From the NCBI GenBank assembly GCA_013298145.1, contig JAAFJO010000002.1, forward strand, positions 558,001 through 622,000: 64,000 bases of DNA, read 5' to 3'. The notes under the pieces are model-generated. The model searched no databases, was not told where the DNA came from, and worked only from the letters and a program-made list of their open reading frames with translations. The stretch comes from Betaproteobacteria bacterium (GTDB taxonomy: Bacteria > Pseudomonadota > Gammaproteobacteria > Burkholderiales > Casimicrobiaceae). Below are positions 35,152 to 44,224 of the stretch, in pieces (position 1 is the first letter of the stretch; the number at the start of each line of letters is the position of its first letter). The position numbers were made by a program, and so were the translations under genes.

Positions 35152-36489
35152 ATGAACCCCGACTCCTCTAAAGACGGCGCGAGCCCCGAAACAGCGCCAC
35201 TCGAATTGATCCCCGTCCCGCCTTCGCCCTCACATTCGCTGTCCGTGTCGGCGGAAAGTGCAGCGCGCGCCACGGGTTTTTCCAACGAACGAACTGCTGA
35301 TCAAGGCGCTGAGCTCGATCCGGAAAATAACCTCATGGTGCTCGCCCCGGCGGCGCGCGGGAATGAGACGGTTGAGGCGCTCAAATTCACCGGGACTGCG
35401 GGCGAATACTTCCGGGTGTGGATCGTCAATACGTTTTTGGTTATCGTGACGCTCGGGCTTTGGTCACCGTGGGCGAAGATTCGAAAGCGCCGTTTCTTTC
35501 TTCGCAACACCTGGGTAGCCGGCGCGAATTTTGACTATCACGCCAATCCCTGGCCCATTCTTCGCGGGCGACTTATCGCGGGCACTGCGTTCATCGTCTA
35601 TTGGTTCACAGGCGAGATAAATCCGAATTGGGCGCCCTGGGTCGCGCTCTTCGTTGCGGTCATCGCGCCGTGGATTGTGGTGAGTTCATTGCGCTTCAAT
35701 CTGAGCAACACGAGCTATCGTAATCTGCGCTTTTCATTTGAGGGCACGCTGCGTGATGCGGTTGTTGCGTTGTGGCCGATTTGGCTCGTCGCAGTCTCGG
35801 CCGTGCTTTATCCGCCCGTGTTTGACGAGAGTGGCTCTCTCACCCGTAACGCGCTTGCCGGGCTCGCATATTTCGTATTCATCCTTTTCTATCCATATCT
35901 TCACGGCAAGATGCGGCTGCTCGTATTGAACCATTCGCGCTACGGGCACGCCCCCATTGCCTGCACCACGCGGATCAAAACGTTCTATACGATTTATTTA
36001 CGCGGAATTCTTGTCGCCATCGGTCTCTACGTCGGCGCCGCCATCGTTGCCGTTGTGCTCATGGTGCCGATGTTGGGCGGTGTCATGGCGTCCGGGCTTG
36101 CGGCGAAAGCGAAATGGTTGCCGGTTGTCATCGGCGTGGTGGCGGCTCTGCCGTTTGCCTGCGCAGGGCTCGTCTGGTACGCATTCACCCAGACTCGGCT
36201 CATCAACGCTACCTTTAATCTCACCACGATCTCCACAAACGTGCGCGTGTTTAGCAATATCAAAACCTGGGCGATGGCAAAGCTCTACATCATCAATAGC
36301 CTTGCTGTGATTTTCTCGCTGGGTTTGGCGATTCCCTGGGCGGCGGTGCGCACTGCAAAGCAGCGAGTCGAGACCACCGCGCTCGCGGTGACCAGCGACT
36401 TCGATGACATCATTGCTGACGCAGTACCGCCCACCAGCGCGACGGCCGATGCCGCCACTGAGTTCTTTTCGCTGGATATCGCGCTATGA
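35152..36489 (+). CDS. DUF898 (YjgN-type) multi-pass membrane protein
   Basis: 445 residues from the ATG at 35152, 12 codons inside a longer frame. The first 80 residues are Ser/Pro/Glu-rich and probably cytoplasmic. The rest has the DUF898 pattern twice: GTAGEYFRVWIVNTFLVIVT followed by LGLWSPWAKIRKRRFF and FDYHANPWPILRGR; and again ISTNVRVFSNIKTWAMAKLY near the C-terminus with LGLAIPWAAVRTAKQ. About eight membrane segments are visible. The function of DUF898 proteins is unknown. Its stop overlaps the start of an M48 protease gene, and this pairing probably reflects a functional link. Confidence 0.88.
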   Translation: MNPDSSKDGASPETAPLELIPVPPSPSHSLSVSAESAARATGFSNERTADQGAELDPENNLMVLAPAARGNETVEALKFTGTAGEYFRVWIVNTFLVIVTLGLWSPWAKIRKRRFFLRNTWVAGANFDYHANPWPILRGRLIAGTAFIVYWFTGEINPNWAPWVALFVAVIAPWIVVSSLRFNLSNTSYRNLRFSFEGTLRDAVVALWPIWLVAVSAVLYPPVFDESGSLTRNALAGLAYFVFILFYPYLHGKMRLLVLNHSRYGHAPIACTTRIKTFYTIYLRGILVAIGLYVGAAIVAVVLMVPMLGGVMASGLAAKAKWLPVVIGVVAALPFACAGLVWYAFTQTRLINATFNLTTISTNVRVFSNIKTWAMAKLYIINSLAVIFSLGLAIPWAAVRTAKQRVETTALAVTSDFDDIIADAVPPTSATADAATEFFSLDIAL

Positions 36490-37829
36490 ACGAATCAGCA
36501 CACGCCTCACCGCCGACCCACGGACTGCCGCCGCCAAACGAATCGATGACATCACCAGCAACCGCTCCACGCGGCATTCCCGCTGCGTACTTCGATGGTA
36601 AAAGTGCGCGCCGCACCGAAGTGCGCTTGCAGCTCAGCTCGCTCACGCTCGCCGTGGTTGATCTCAACGGTAATGCCTTGGCGCACGTCCCCAAAGATTT
36701 AGTGCGCGTTTCGGATCGAATTGCAAACACACCCTATCGACTTGAATTCCCAGACGGCGCACTTGCGGTGACAAGCGATCATGCAGCGATTGAGCGATCC
36801 TTCCGCTTGAATCCTCGCGCGCACTGGCTGGCAAAGCTCGAGCGTGCGCCGTGGGCGGTGGCGGCTGCTTTGCTCGGGCTCTTCGTTGCGCTTTTCGCGG
36901 CCTATCAAGTGGTGATCCCAAAAGTCGCGGCGGCGGTGGCCGAGCGTATTCCAAGAGAAACGGAGACTTCTCTTGGGCAAGCAACGGTCAAATCACTCGA
37001 TGCTTTCATGTTCAAGCCGACGGCGCTTTCAGCTCAGCAGCAAGCGCCGATTCGCGAAAGCTTTGACCGCCTTGCCAAGGCAAGCGGAATTGCTGAACAT
37101 GTGACGCTTGAATTCCGCAAGATGGCACCGAACGCGCTTGCGATCCCGGGCGGCACGATCGTCGTCACCGATGGCTTGGTCACGCTTTTCGGCAGCGATG
37201 AGCGCTTGCTGAGTGCTGTGATCGCGCACGAGCTCGGTCACGTGCATTACCGACATTCGCTGAAACATCTTCTCTCAGGCTCGGCGAGTGCGTTGATCGT
37301 GGGCGCGCTCGCGGGCGATGTGTCGGGCGTATCCGCGCTGGTAACCAGTGCACCCGTGATTCTTTCCGCGCTTGCGTATTCACGCGATGCCGAGCGAGAG
37401 GCCGATCTCTATGCCTTCGATTTACTACGAAAAGTGGGTCGCTCGCCAAAAGATTTTGCTGATGCGATGCGACGTTTTCATACGATGGAAGATTGTTTCC
37501 GGCTGCGTGATGCAGATCGCAAGCAGTCGATTAGACCCGCCGCAACCAACACTGAAGACGACGAAGAGTCGAGCGATGATGCAAGCGACCAAACAGGCAG
37601 AGCTAGCGAATCCAGCGAGAGTCCGGCGGAGAATACCCCCGCAACCTCCGCTGCTAAAGCAGCGCCGCGAGCTTCGTGCATGACCGATCCTGATCAAGTC
37701 GTGCGCGGTCGTGAGGCCGAGGCCGCTCGCCTAAGAAGCGAAGAGGGGGATCGCGAAACAGGGTATGTGCACACGCATCCCGTGACTGAAGAGCGCATTC
37801 GCGCTGCGGAGGCGGCGGCGCTGAGGTAG
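36486..37829 (+). CDS. M48-family membrane metallopeptidase
   Basis: 447 residues. Residues 1-115 form a cytoplasmic sensor-like part, followed by a membrane segment (WAVAAALLGLFVALFAAYQVV). The zinc protease core has IAHELGHVHYRHS with His248, Glu249 and His252, and the third ligand glutamate in DAEREADLYAFDLL. A long acidic, low-complexity insertion (about 350-400) precedes the C-terminus with CMTDPDQ and HTHPVTEERI, a motif common in BepA/LoiP-like M48 proteases. It starts inside the DUF898 stop (ATGA). It is likely a quality-control protease acting on membrane or periplasmic proteins. Confidence 0.92.
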   Translation: MNESAHASPPTHGLPPPNESMTSPATAPRGIPAAYFDGKSARRTEVRLQLSSLTLAVVDLNGNALAHVPKDLVRVSDRIANTPYRLEFPDGALAVTSDHAAIERSFRLNPRAHWLAKLERAPWAVAAALLGLFVALFAAYQVVIPKVAAAVAERIPRETETSLGQATVKSLDAFMFKPTALSAQQQAPIRESFDRLAKASGIAEHVTLEFRKMAPNALAIPGGTIVVTDGLVTLFGSDERLLSAVIAHELGHVHYRHSLKHLLSGSASALIVGALAGDVSGVSALVTSAPVILSALAYSRDAEREADLYAFDLLRKVGRSPKDFADAMRRFHTMEDCFRLRDADRKQSIRPAATNTEDDEESSDDASDQTGRASESSESPAENTPATSAAKAAPRASCMTDPDQVVRGREAEAARLRSEEGDRETGYVHTHPVTEERIRAAEAAALR

Positions 37830-37847
37830 CGTTGCCTTCGACGAGGC

Positions 37848-38519
37848 TTACTCGATGAAGCTAGTGGTTTCCGTTGCAGGCTTGCGGGAGATTGCGGGCA
37901 CTTCACAATTCTCAGCCGGGTAGCCAACCACCAAAATCAGATACGGCGATTCATTGTCCGGGCGATTCAAAATTTCGTTGAGAAACTTCATCGGCGCGGG
38001 TGTATGCGTGAGCGAGGCGAGTCCTGCCTGGTGTACGGCGGTGATGAGCATGCCCATTGAAATCCCCACGCTTTCTGGCGTGTAATAGTGTTTCACGCGC
38101 TCGCCGTTGGCATCGATTCCGTAGCGCGCGCCGAACACCACGATGAGCCACGGCGCGGTCTCCAGGAAGGGTTTGTGGTGATCTGTGCCCAAATGGGAAA
38201 GCGCCCCCAACCACTCATCGCCAGCGCGTTTGTTCACATAGAACTCGTACTCTTCGCGCTCAGCGGCGGTACGAATTTTTTGCTTGATCTCGGCATTGCT
38301 CACCGCAACGAAATGCCACGGCTGTTGATTCGCACCTGAAGGCGCTGAGCGTGCAGTTCGCAACACCGACTCAATCACCGAACGCGGCACCGGCGTGGGC
38401 GAGAAATCTCGCACAGTTCGGCGACTTGCCATCTGTTCCGCGAACGCACTCGCCCGCGAATCAATTTCGGCAATTGAACGAAAGGTGAAATTGAGTGGAA
38501 TGTGCGGCGCGTTGGTCAT
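37848..38519 (-). CDS. Nitroreductase-family flavoprotein
   Basis: 223 residues. The FMN-binding N-terminus is typical (SRRTVRDFSPTPVPRSVIES, then ARSAPSGANQQPWHFVAV), with GISMGMLITAVHQAGLASL in the middle. The GANQQPWHF wording is close to iodotyrosine-deiodinase-like nitroreductases. It reduces nitro, quinone or halogenated aromatic compounds with NAD(P)H; the substrate is not assignable. It lies 29 bases after the GNAT gene and is probably co-transcribed with it. Confidence 0.9.
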   Translation of the reverse strand: MTNAPHIPLNFTFRSIAEIDSRASAFAEQMASRRTVRDFSPTPVPRSVIESVLRTARSAPSGANQQPWHFVAVSNAEIKQKIRTAAEREEYEFYVNKRAGDEWLGALSHLGTDHHKPFLETAPWLIVVFGARYGIDANGERVKHYYTPESVGISMGMLITAVHQAGLASLTHTPAPMKFLNEILNRPDNESPYLILVVGYPAENCEVPAISRKPATETTSFIE

Positions 38520-38548
38520 GGTGAAAACAATCTGGTTTTATTGGCTGT

Positions 38549-39337
38549 TTACTCGTCGCTCAGCTGTCGATACCAATAGTGATAAACCGTACGAAAGCCA
38601 AGCCGTTCATAAACGCGCTTTGCTGGGTTTGACTCGACAACTTGCAAATACGCTATTTGCGCTCCGTTGACTTGTGCGTTCGCGAGTGCGCATTCAAGCA
38701 CGCGCGACGCGAGCCCGCGCCCGCGATGCGCGGCAGACGTGATTACGTCGAATACGCCGATCACGTCGCCGTCGCGAATGGTGAGCACATGCGCCAGGCG
38801 CGCGCCTGAGTTTCTATCGACTGCGGTAAATGAGGTGAGCGCGAGCGGAAGCGCTTTCCAGCGGCTCACCAATGCGGTGATTTCATCGTTCGTGTCGCCA
38901 CGCAGCCCTTGAACGATTGACCCTATTGCATCGGGGCTAGTACTAGTTTTTATGTCTACGTCAATACTGATATTTTTATTACGGTTGCCCAAACAAAACG
39001 TGGGCAAGAGCTTCATAGCTTGTACAGCTGTCCGATCAAAACTCGGCGCTCCGCGCGCAGCCAATCGATCATCCAAAGTTTGGTCGTTCACGAACGGCGT
39101 GAGTCGAAAAATGCACGGCAAGTCGACGTGTTGATAGAGCGCAAGCGTCTCTCGCAAATTCGTCTCGAACGGGCGCACGCTTGGGTAAAACGCATTCACG
39201 CAACGCGATCGCTTCGCTTTTGAGGGCGACAAACCCACGCTCCACCCGTCGAGCATCACGCCGCGTTCGGGGCGCGATGCGTTCTGCGAAATCTCTTCGA
39301 TCCGACGAAGCTCGTCGTGCGTAAATTGAGGCGTCAT
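38549..39337 (-). CDS. GNAT-family N-acetyltransferase
   Basis: 262 residues. The acetyl-CoA site is in the C-terminal domain: GVFDVITSAAHRGRGLASRV (Q/R-x-x-G-x-G/A variant), with AYLQVVESNPAKRVYERLGF after it. The N-terminal half looks like a second, degenerate GNAT fold. The substrate is unknown. Its start overlaps the stop of the alpha/beta hydrolase gene upstream by four bases, so the two are translationally coupled. Confidence 0.9.
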   Translation of the reverse strand: MTPQFTHDELRRIEEISQNASRPERGVMLDGWSVGLSPSKAKRSRCVNAFYPSVRPFETNLRETLALYQHVDLPCIFRLTPFVNDQTLDDRLAARGAPSFDRTAVQAMKLLPTFCLGNRNKNISIDVDIKTSTSPDAIGSIVQGLRGDTNDEITALVSRWKALPLALTSFTAVDRNSGARLAHVLTIRDGDVIGVFDVITSAAHRGRGLASRVLECALANAQVNGAQIAYLQVVESNPAKRVYERLGFRTVYHYWYRQLSDE

Positions 39338-40215
39338 TGGGAAATCTCAGTTTCAATCCAGCGCTCAATCGCCGTGCGCACCTCGACAGGCTGCTCAGTC
39401 AGCGGCCAATGATGGCAATCGATCGGTTGAATCGTGACACGCGGCATTTCTCGCAGTCGTGCCGCAACGATTGCATCATCTTGATTGCCCGCCACTGTTG
39501 AACGCAGTGCGAGCACGGGGCACGAAATCACATCGAGCGGCGGCAGCGCACGAAACATCTCCACCATGTCTTGCAAATAATTCGCGTGTGGAATGTGTTT
39601 CAAATCCGCCTTTGCGGAGCTATATTGCGCGACGAATTTTTCTACAGCATCGGGCTCAGGAGAGGCGAGCGCCTCGCGCGCTTTCAAATCAAGCGCGTGT
39701 AAGTCAAGCGGCGGCAGTGCGCCGCGATGGATTCCCACGGCATTCAATGCACGAATCGCGGAGGCGGCCCAGGAATACAGCGGCCCGTTGCGAACAAAAC
39801 TGCGCTTTGCAGGCAAGATTGCTTCGCGAAATACCGGATCAATCAAAACGAGCCCTGCCAAATTGTCCGGACGCGCCGCGCCGAAATAGAGCGCCGCCTG
39901 CGCGCCCATACTGTGCCCCACGACGATTGCCTGGCTCGCCTTTTCCTGATCCAGGATCGCGGCGATATCCGCCGACCAATCCTCGAGTGAAAACCTCCGC
40001 CGAGTGATGGATTCGCCGTGACCGCGTAGGTCGACCGTGATCAAGTCATGTCGCGCCTTGAGCGAAGTCTCGCGGATAAATTCCGTCCAGCGCGTGCGGT
40101 TACTTGCGAGACCGTGGAGGAAGACGATCGGTGGGCGTGATCGAGCGGTCGCGCGAGCAACCGCATAAGCGATCTGCGCGTGGTGACGAACAATGCTGGA
40201 CGGGGCGTGGGTCAC
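39334..40215 (-). CDS. Alpha/beta hydrolase
   Basis: 293 residues. Canonical features are IVFLHGLASNRTRWTEFI, DLRGHGES, the nucleophile elbow VVGHSMGAQAALYFG, the acid near VLALRSTVAGNQDD and the histidine in PIDCHHWPLTEQP. No signal peptide. The family covers esterases, lactonases and C-C hydrolases, and the substrate cannot be inferred. It is the first gene of a unit with the GNAT and nitroreductase genes. Upstream (40216-40598) lie two strong hairpins and then tRNA-Ala. Confidence 0.92.
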   Translation of the reverse strand: MTHAPSSIVRHHAQIAYAVARATARSRPPIVFLHGLASNRTRWTEFIRETSLKARHDLITVDLRGHGESITRRRFSLEDWSADIAAILDQEKASQAIVVGHSMGAQAALYFGAARPDNLAGLVLIDPVFREAILPAKRSFVRNGPLYSWAASAIRALNAVGIHRGALPPLDLHALDLKAREALASPEPDAVEKFVAQYSSAKADLKHIPHANYLQDMVEMFRALPPLDVISCPVLALRSTVAGNQDDAIVAARLREMPRVTIQPIDCHHWPLTEQPVEVRTAIERWIETEISQ

Positions 40216-40382
40216 GAGGTTTTCGGCTTTAACGGGACGCAGGTTGATCGCACGCGTTTAACTTTGTCAGCGCGCAATTGAAGTCTACAAACTCTGTGAT
40301 TTGCGAGACGTCGAAGAGATGGGTGGGTGGCTTTGCGCGGTCGTAATTGAAGCGTGGCGTTCTTGAGTGAAGCGAACCGATC

Positions 40383-40441
40383 AAATCCTGAGCGCGGAGG
40401 CGCGAGGGATAGGATCGCTCGCGCCTCCGCGCTCGCGATTT
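40383..40441. repeat. Long GC-rich hairpin
   Basis: GAGCGCGGAGGCGCGAG (40390-40406) and its exact complement (40418-40434) form a 17-base stem around an 11-base loop. AAATC and GATTT outside, after a two-base mismatch, extend the stem. There is no T run on either side, so a simple terminator is unlikely. It lies in a 383-base gap without genes. Confidence 0.7.
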
Positions 40442-40556
40442 GGCTTGCTCGCAAGCCCGCGAAAGTCACGTTGCAATCGGCTTGGGATGGAAGTGAAGCG
40501 TTGGCGCGTTCTTCGCGCGGACTGCTCAGTTCACTTTGGATGGATTTGAATTTGAC

Positions 40557-40598
40557 CCAATCGGCTTTTCAATGTCCCCCGGACATTGAAAAGCCGAT

Positions 40599-40601
<3 letters not shown>
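40557..40601. repeat. 21-base perfect hairpin touching the tRNA 3' end
   Basis: Arms 40557-40577 and 40581-40601 are perfectly complementary around CCC. The right arm includes the last three bases of tRNA-Ala (the CCA tail on the minus strand). The only T stretch is the four within the stem (GGCTTTTC read on the minus strand), not a run after it. It could terminate the tRNA transcript, guide 3' processing, or be an inserted palindrome. Confidence 0.7.
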
Positions 40602-40674
<73 letters not shown>

Positions 40675-40856
40675 GTTTTCAGCGGATTATAGGCACGAAT
40701 CCAGGGGCGCTGCACTGCGCCCTGCGGGCCAGGTTCGTGCAATCGCGGAGCACGTGGCAAGCTGTGGCGAGGCGTTGCTGTTGCGCGTCTTTTTGAACGT
40801 GCCGAGCTAGCGTTCTGAGCGCGGCTTATGGCAGCGAGGCCGCAGATATTTGTGCG

Positions 40857-41606
40857 CTACGCGCTGGCGCTGACCGGCGTGCTTGCCCAGGGGCGCACAA
40901 AGAATTCGCCGTCGATCCATTCCAGATAGCCAAAATCCTGCTGCCAGTCTGAAAGTACGATGCGCCGCAGCGAGCGTCCGTTCACTGTGCGTGTTTCGTC
41001 AGTCGGGCGGTGGGTGTGGCCGTGAATCATGAGCTGCACGTCGTGGCGTGCGAACGTGGCGTTGATGGCGTCGCGATTGGCGTCGAGCAGCATCAAGGCG
41101 CTCCCCGCTTTGTGTGCTTTGCTCGCGCGGCGCAAGCGCGCGGCGATCTCTCTTCGTACCCACTGCGGGAGGCGATTGCCAAACGCCTTGAACGCGCGGG
41201 ATCGCAAAATGCGGCGAGCGCGCTGATAACGGACGTCATCCGTACAAAGCTCATCGCCGTGCAGAATCAGTGCGCGTTCGTTGCCGAGTTGGATGATGTT
41301 CTGCTCAGGCCACATTTCGCCGCCACATGCTTGAGCGAATTGGGCACCAAGCATGAAATCACGATTACCGTGAATGAAGAAAATCTTCGTCTTGCCCTGA
41401 TTCAATTGGGCGAACTCTGCCACGATTGACCGCGCATACTCATCGTAAGCGAGTTGTGCATCGCCTAACCACGCGTGGAACAGATCGCCCATCACGTAGA
41501 GTTGATCCGCTCCGCGTGCGCTCTCGCGCATGAAGGTTCGGAAGCGAGCCGTGGTGGCGGCGTCGCTCTCTTTAAGGTGCAAGTCGGAGATGAAGAGTAT
41601 TCGCAT
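40857..41606 (-). CDS. lpxH: UDP-2,3-diacylglucosamine diphosphatase
   Basis: This 249-residue calcineurin-fold metallophosphoesterase of lipid A synthesis cleaves UDP-2,3-diacylglucosamine to lipid X and UMP at the inner membrane. Metal-site motifs are all there: ILFISDLHLKES, VMGDLFHAWLGD, FIHGNRDFMLG, LILHGDELCTDD and MIHGHTHRP. The C-terminal DWQQDFGYLEW region is typical of LpxH. It follows ppiB by 59 bases on the same strand, and this gene order is common in betaproteobacteria as I recall. It shows that the host makes lipopolysaccharide. Confidence 0.96.
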   Translation of the reverse strand: MRILFISDLHLKESDAATTARFRTFMRESARGADQLYVMGDLFHAWLGDAQLAYDEYARSIVAEFAQLNQGKTKIFFIHGNRDFMLGAQFAQACGGEMWPEQNIIQLGNERALILHGDELCTDDVRYQRARRILRSRAFKAFGNRLPQWVRREIAARLRRASKAHKAGSALMLLDANRDAINATFARHDVQLMIHGHTHRPTDETRTVNGRSLRRIVLSDWQQDFGYLEWIDGEFFVRPWASTPVSASA

Positions 41607-41665
41607 GTGCGCCGCGTTTTCTGCGAAGGATTGCCTCGTAGAAAACGCGTGGTCCGCTTGCTCGC

Positions 41666-42175
41666 TTAGACGATGACAGCGCTGTTGATCACGACGTCTT
41701 GACGTGGCACATCGCCGTGAAAGCCTGATTGACCGGTCGCAACTTCGCGAATCTTCTCGACAACATCCATTCCGCCACTTACTTTGCCGAACACGGCGTA
41801 GCCCCAGTTTTGCCCACTCGGTGCTTTGAAATCGAGGAAGCCGTTATCAACGGTATTGATGAAAAACTGAGCTGTGGCTGAGTGCGGATCGTTGGTGCGT
41901 GCCATCGCCAGAGTGCCGCGCACATTTTTCAAGCCCGATGCACTGGTCACCTGGCCTTCATGCTCAATGGCGGCGCGCACGCTTTTTTGCTTCATGCCCG
42001 GTTCGAAACCGCCGCCTTGAATCATGAAGTCTTTGATTACGCGGTGAAAGATCGTGCCGTTGTAATGCCCATCACGCACATACTGAAGAAAGTTTGCTGC
42101 GGTTTTGGGAGCGCCGACTTCGTCAATGTCGAGCGTGATGTCACCGTGATTGGTGGAAAGCTTTACGGTTGCCAT
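41666..42175 (-). CDS. ppiB: Cytoplasmic peptidyl-prolyl isomerase (cyclophilin)
   Basis: 169 residues without a signal peptide. The cyclophilin core has [35 protein letters not shown] with the active-site phenylalanine, and [16 protein letters not shown]. It accelerates proline isomerisation during folding in the cytoplasm. It is a paralogue of the exported cyclophilin immediately upstream, and the two share most active-site residues, suggesting an old tandem duplication. A terminator separates the two genes. Confidence 0.95.
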   Translation of the reverse strand: MATVKLSTNHGDITLDIDEVGAPKTAANFLQYVRDGHYNGTIFHRVIKDFMIQGGGFEPGMKQKSVRAAIEHEGQVTSASGLKNVRGTLAMARTNDPHSATAQFFINTVDNGFLDFKAPSGQNWGYAVFGKVSGGMDVVEKIREVATGQSGFHGDVPRQDVVINSAVIV

Positions 42176-42243
42176 GAGTGAGCCTCTGTAGTGAAAATGG
42201 TTATCTGACCCTTGGAATTTTCGCCGATTCCGGTCGGCAACAA

Positions 42244-42269
42244 AAAAGGCGCGATGTCTCGCGCCTTTT
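42244..42269 (-). terminator. Terminator between the two cyclophilin genes
   Basis: AAAAGGCGCGA-TGTC-TCGCGCCTTTT, an 11-base stem with A and T tracts. On the minus strand it follows the ppiA stop (42294) and precedes the ppiB start, so ppiB likely has its own promoter or depends on read-through. Confidence 0.85.
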
Positions 42270-42293
42270 CGTTCGAAAAATCGGCAATGATGG

Positions 42294-42944
42294 TTACTTT
42301 TTCAGCGTGACCTTCTCGATCACGACCGCGGTTGTAGGCACGTTCTGGTGAGGGCCGTTGTTCGCTACTGGCATCTCAGCGATTTTGTCTACCACGTCCA
42401 TTCCGCTCACTACTTTGCCAAAGACCGCGTAGCCCCAGCCGTCGAAAGACGGGTGGGTAAGTCGGTCGTTGTTAACATGGTTGATGAAGAATTGGGCGGT
42501 CGCAGAATGAGGCGCGTTGGTTCGTGCCATCGCGATGGTGCCGCGGTCATTCTTAAGTCCTGCCTTCAGCGCAGCCTCCGCCTCGTTTTGGATCGCATCG
42601 CGGGTCGGCTTCTGAGTCATCGCTTTGTCAAATCCACCGCCCTGGATCATGAATCCTTTGATGACACGATGAAACACCGTTCCTTCGTAGAAACCGGACT
42701 TCACATACTCGAGGAAGTTTTCGACTGATTTTGGCGCGGCGGCTGGATCTAGCTCAATGACAATGGTGCCCGCGCTGGTTCGCATTTCAACTTGCGGTTT
42801 CGTCGCGCTTGCCACAGCCTTCATTGGTGCCTTTTCAGCTGCCTTCGGTGCTGCTTTATCTTGCGCCGATACGATGCCCGTCGCGAGCATGCCAAAGAGC
42901 CCGGCAATCATTGCGCGGCGGAAAAGTGTGATGCTTGGGTTCAT
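42294..42944 (-). CDS. ppiA: Exported peptidyl-prolyl isomerase (cyclophilin)
   Basis: 216 residues with a signal peptide ([16 protein letters not shown], cut before QDKA) and a short Lys/Ala/Pro linker. The cyclophilin domain follows ([36 protein letters not shown]). It should act in the periplasm on exported proteins. Its start overlaps the stop of the L,D-transpeptidase gene by four bases, placing it in the TPR/L,D-transpeptidase unit. Confidence 0.94.
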   Translation of the reverse strand: MNPSITLFRRAMIAGLFGMLATGIVSAQDKAAPKAAEKAPMKAVASATKPQVEMRTSAGTIVIELDPAAAPKSVENFLEYVKSGFYEGTVFHRVIKGFMIQGGGFDKAMTQKPTRDAIQNEAEAALKAGLKNDRGTIAMARTNAPHSATAQFFINHVNNDRLTHPSFDGWGYAVFGKVVSGMDVVDKIAEMPVANNGPHQNVPTTAVVIEKVTLKK

Positions 42945-44191
42945 GACTGCGTGTGTCCTTCAAAGATAATTTTCCAGCGACCGTCGGCAGCAAGCTGCCA
43001 GAGCTGGCGTTTTTTAAGTTGTGAATTGAATCTGCTGCTTTTGTAAGCTTGGTCGAACGTTACTAACGCAATATCGCGCGTTCCGGGATACTGCATGGCC
43101 GAAACATTGCTGACTTCAACTTGTGCCCATTCGGTGCGCGAGAAGAGCTGACGACGTTGCGCTTCCCAGCCGCGAAAGTCAATGCCGTCGGCACTGAATG
43201 CAGGGCCGTAATGCTCAAGATATTTCGCGACGTTGAGCGATTGCATATCGCCGCGCCAGCGCTCAAACGCGGTGAGGACGCCTTGCGACTGCCGCTGCGC
43301 CTGGTTGCGGTCAATCCATTCGATTGATTGCGCAACGACAATTGGCGTGCGGCCCGGCACGATGAAGCGCTCGATCAACTTGAGATCAGGATTGGATACG
43401 ACGATACAGCCGTCGCTTGCTCGGGGCGCGCGAGCGAACGTATCGCTGCCAACGCCGTGCAACCAAATACCGTAGCCGCTGCGATTGAGCCGCCGATCAA
43501 AGTCGTTCGGATAATCAAGCGGGTAGGCGCCAGCGCCGTAAAAATCAGTAAGCTTCTGACGAGGAATCGCGGCTTGCAGGAAGTACGCACCAATCGGCGT
43601 TCGTTGATCGCCTTCTTTCGCTTTGCCGCTACCTTCTTTTCCGATCGTGGCGTAGAAATCAGCGATACGATGGAGCTGCCCACCGCGATTTTCGAAGACA
43701 TAGAGCCGCGAGCGGTCCACATCGAGCGCCATCGCGTGCGCGGCCGTTACGGGAACGCGCCAGAAATTAGCCGGAACGCGGTCAGCGGGGATTGCTTCTT
43801 GCGCGCGCTGCAGCCGCGCCAAGGCCTCGGCACGAAGCCCTTGCAGTGATTCGCTCGGCTCAGGTGTGGCGTTACCGAAGGCTTGCAGCGGGCGGGAGCG
43901 CGCCAGTAGCAAATCTCCTTGGATGAGGTGCGCGAGACGGTAGTTCGGTGCGCGTTCAAGAATTTGCGAAACGGTTTTGCTGGCTTGTTCGAGTTGCGCC
44001 GCGCGAACTTCTCGCAGCGCCTTCACGACAAGCGCCTCAATATCGTTTTGTGCATTGAGCGCGATGCCTGTGCCACTGAATGCTTGTGCACCGATCAGCG
44101 TCGCCAAAGCAAGCGCCTGCCCCGCGATCCGAAGGTGGCGGCTAGAGGCTGCCCCGACGTTGCGGAGCGGTGCGATAAGCGATGTTTGCAT
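42941..44191 (-). CDS. L,D-transpeptidase with C-terminal NTF2-like domain
   Basis: 416 residues. An N-terminal signal (LALATLIGAQAFSGTGIA) is followed by a helical region with TPR-like character. The YkuD catalytic domain has AMALDVDRSRLYVFENRGG, then IWLHGVGSDTFARAPRASDG with catalytic Cys262 in SDGCIVV. The last 110 residues form an NTF2/SnoaL-like domain (LDT Cds6 type). It makes L,D cross-links in peptidoglycan or attaches proteins to it. The TPR gene 33 bases upstream ends in a similar NTF2-like domain, so the pair may form a complex. Confidence 0.92.
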   Translation of the reverse strand: MQTSLIAPLRNVGAASSRHLRIAGQALALATLIGAQAFSGTGIALNAQNDIEALVVKALREVRAAQLEQASKTVSQILERAPNYRLAHLIQGDLLLARSRPLQAFGNATPEPSESLQGLRAEALARLQRAQEAIPADRVPANFWRVPVTAAHAMALDVDRSRLYVFENRGGQLHRIADFYATIGKEGSGKAKEGDQRTPIGAYFLQAAIPRQKLTDFYGAGAYPLDYPNDFDRRLNRSGYGIWLHGVGSDTFARAPRASDGCIVVSNPDLKLIERFIVPGRTPIVVAQSIEWIDRNQAQRQSQGVLTAFERWRGDMQSLNVAKYLEHYGPAFSADGIDFRGWEAQRRQLFSRTEWAQVEVSNVSAMQYPGTRDIALVTFDQAYKSSRFNSQLKKRQLWQLAADGRWKIIFEGHTQS

Positions 44192-44224
44192 TAGAGGATC
44201 AATGCATGCGCGCCCGCCCGAGCA

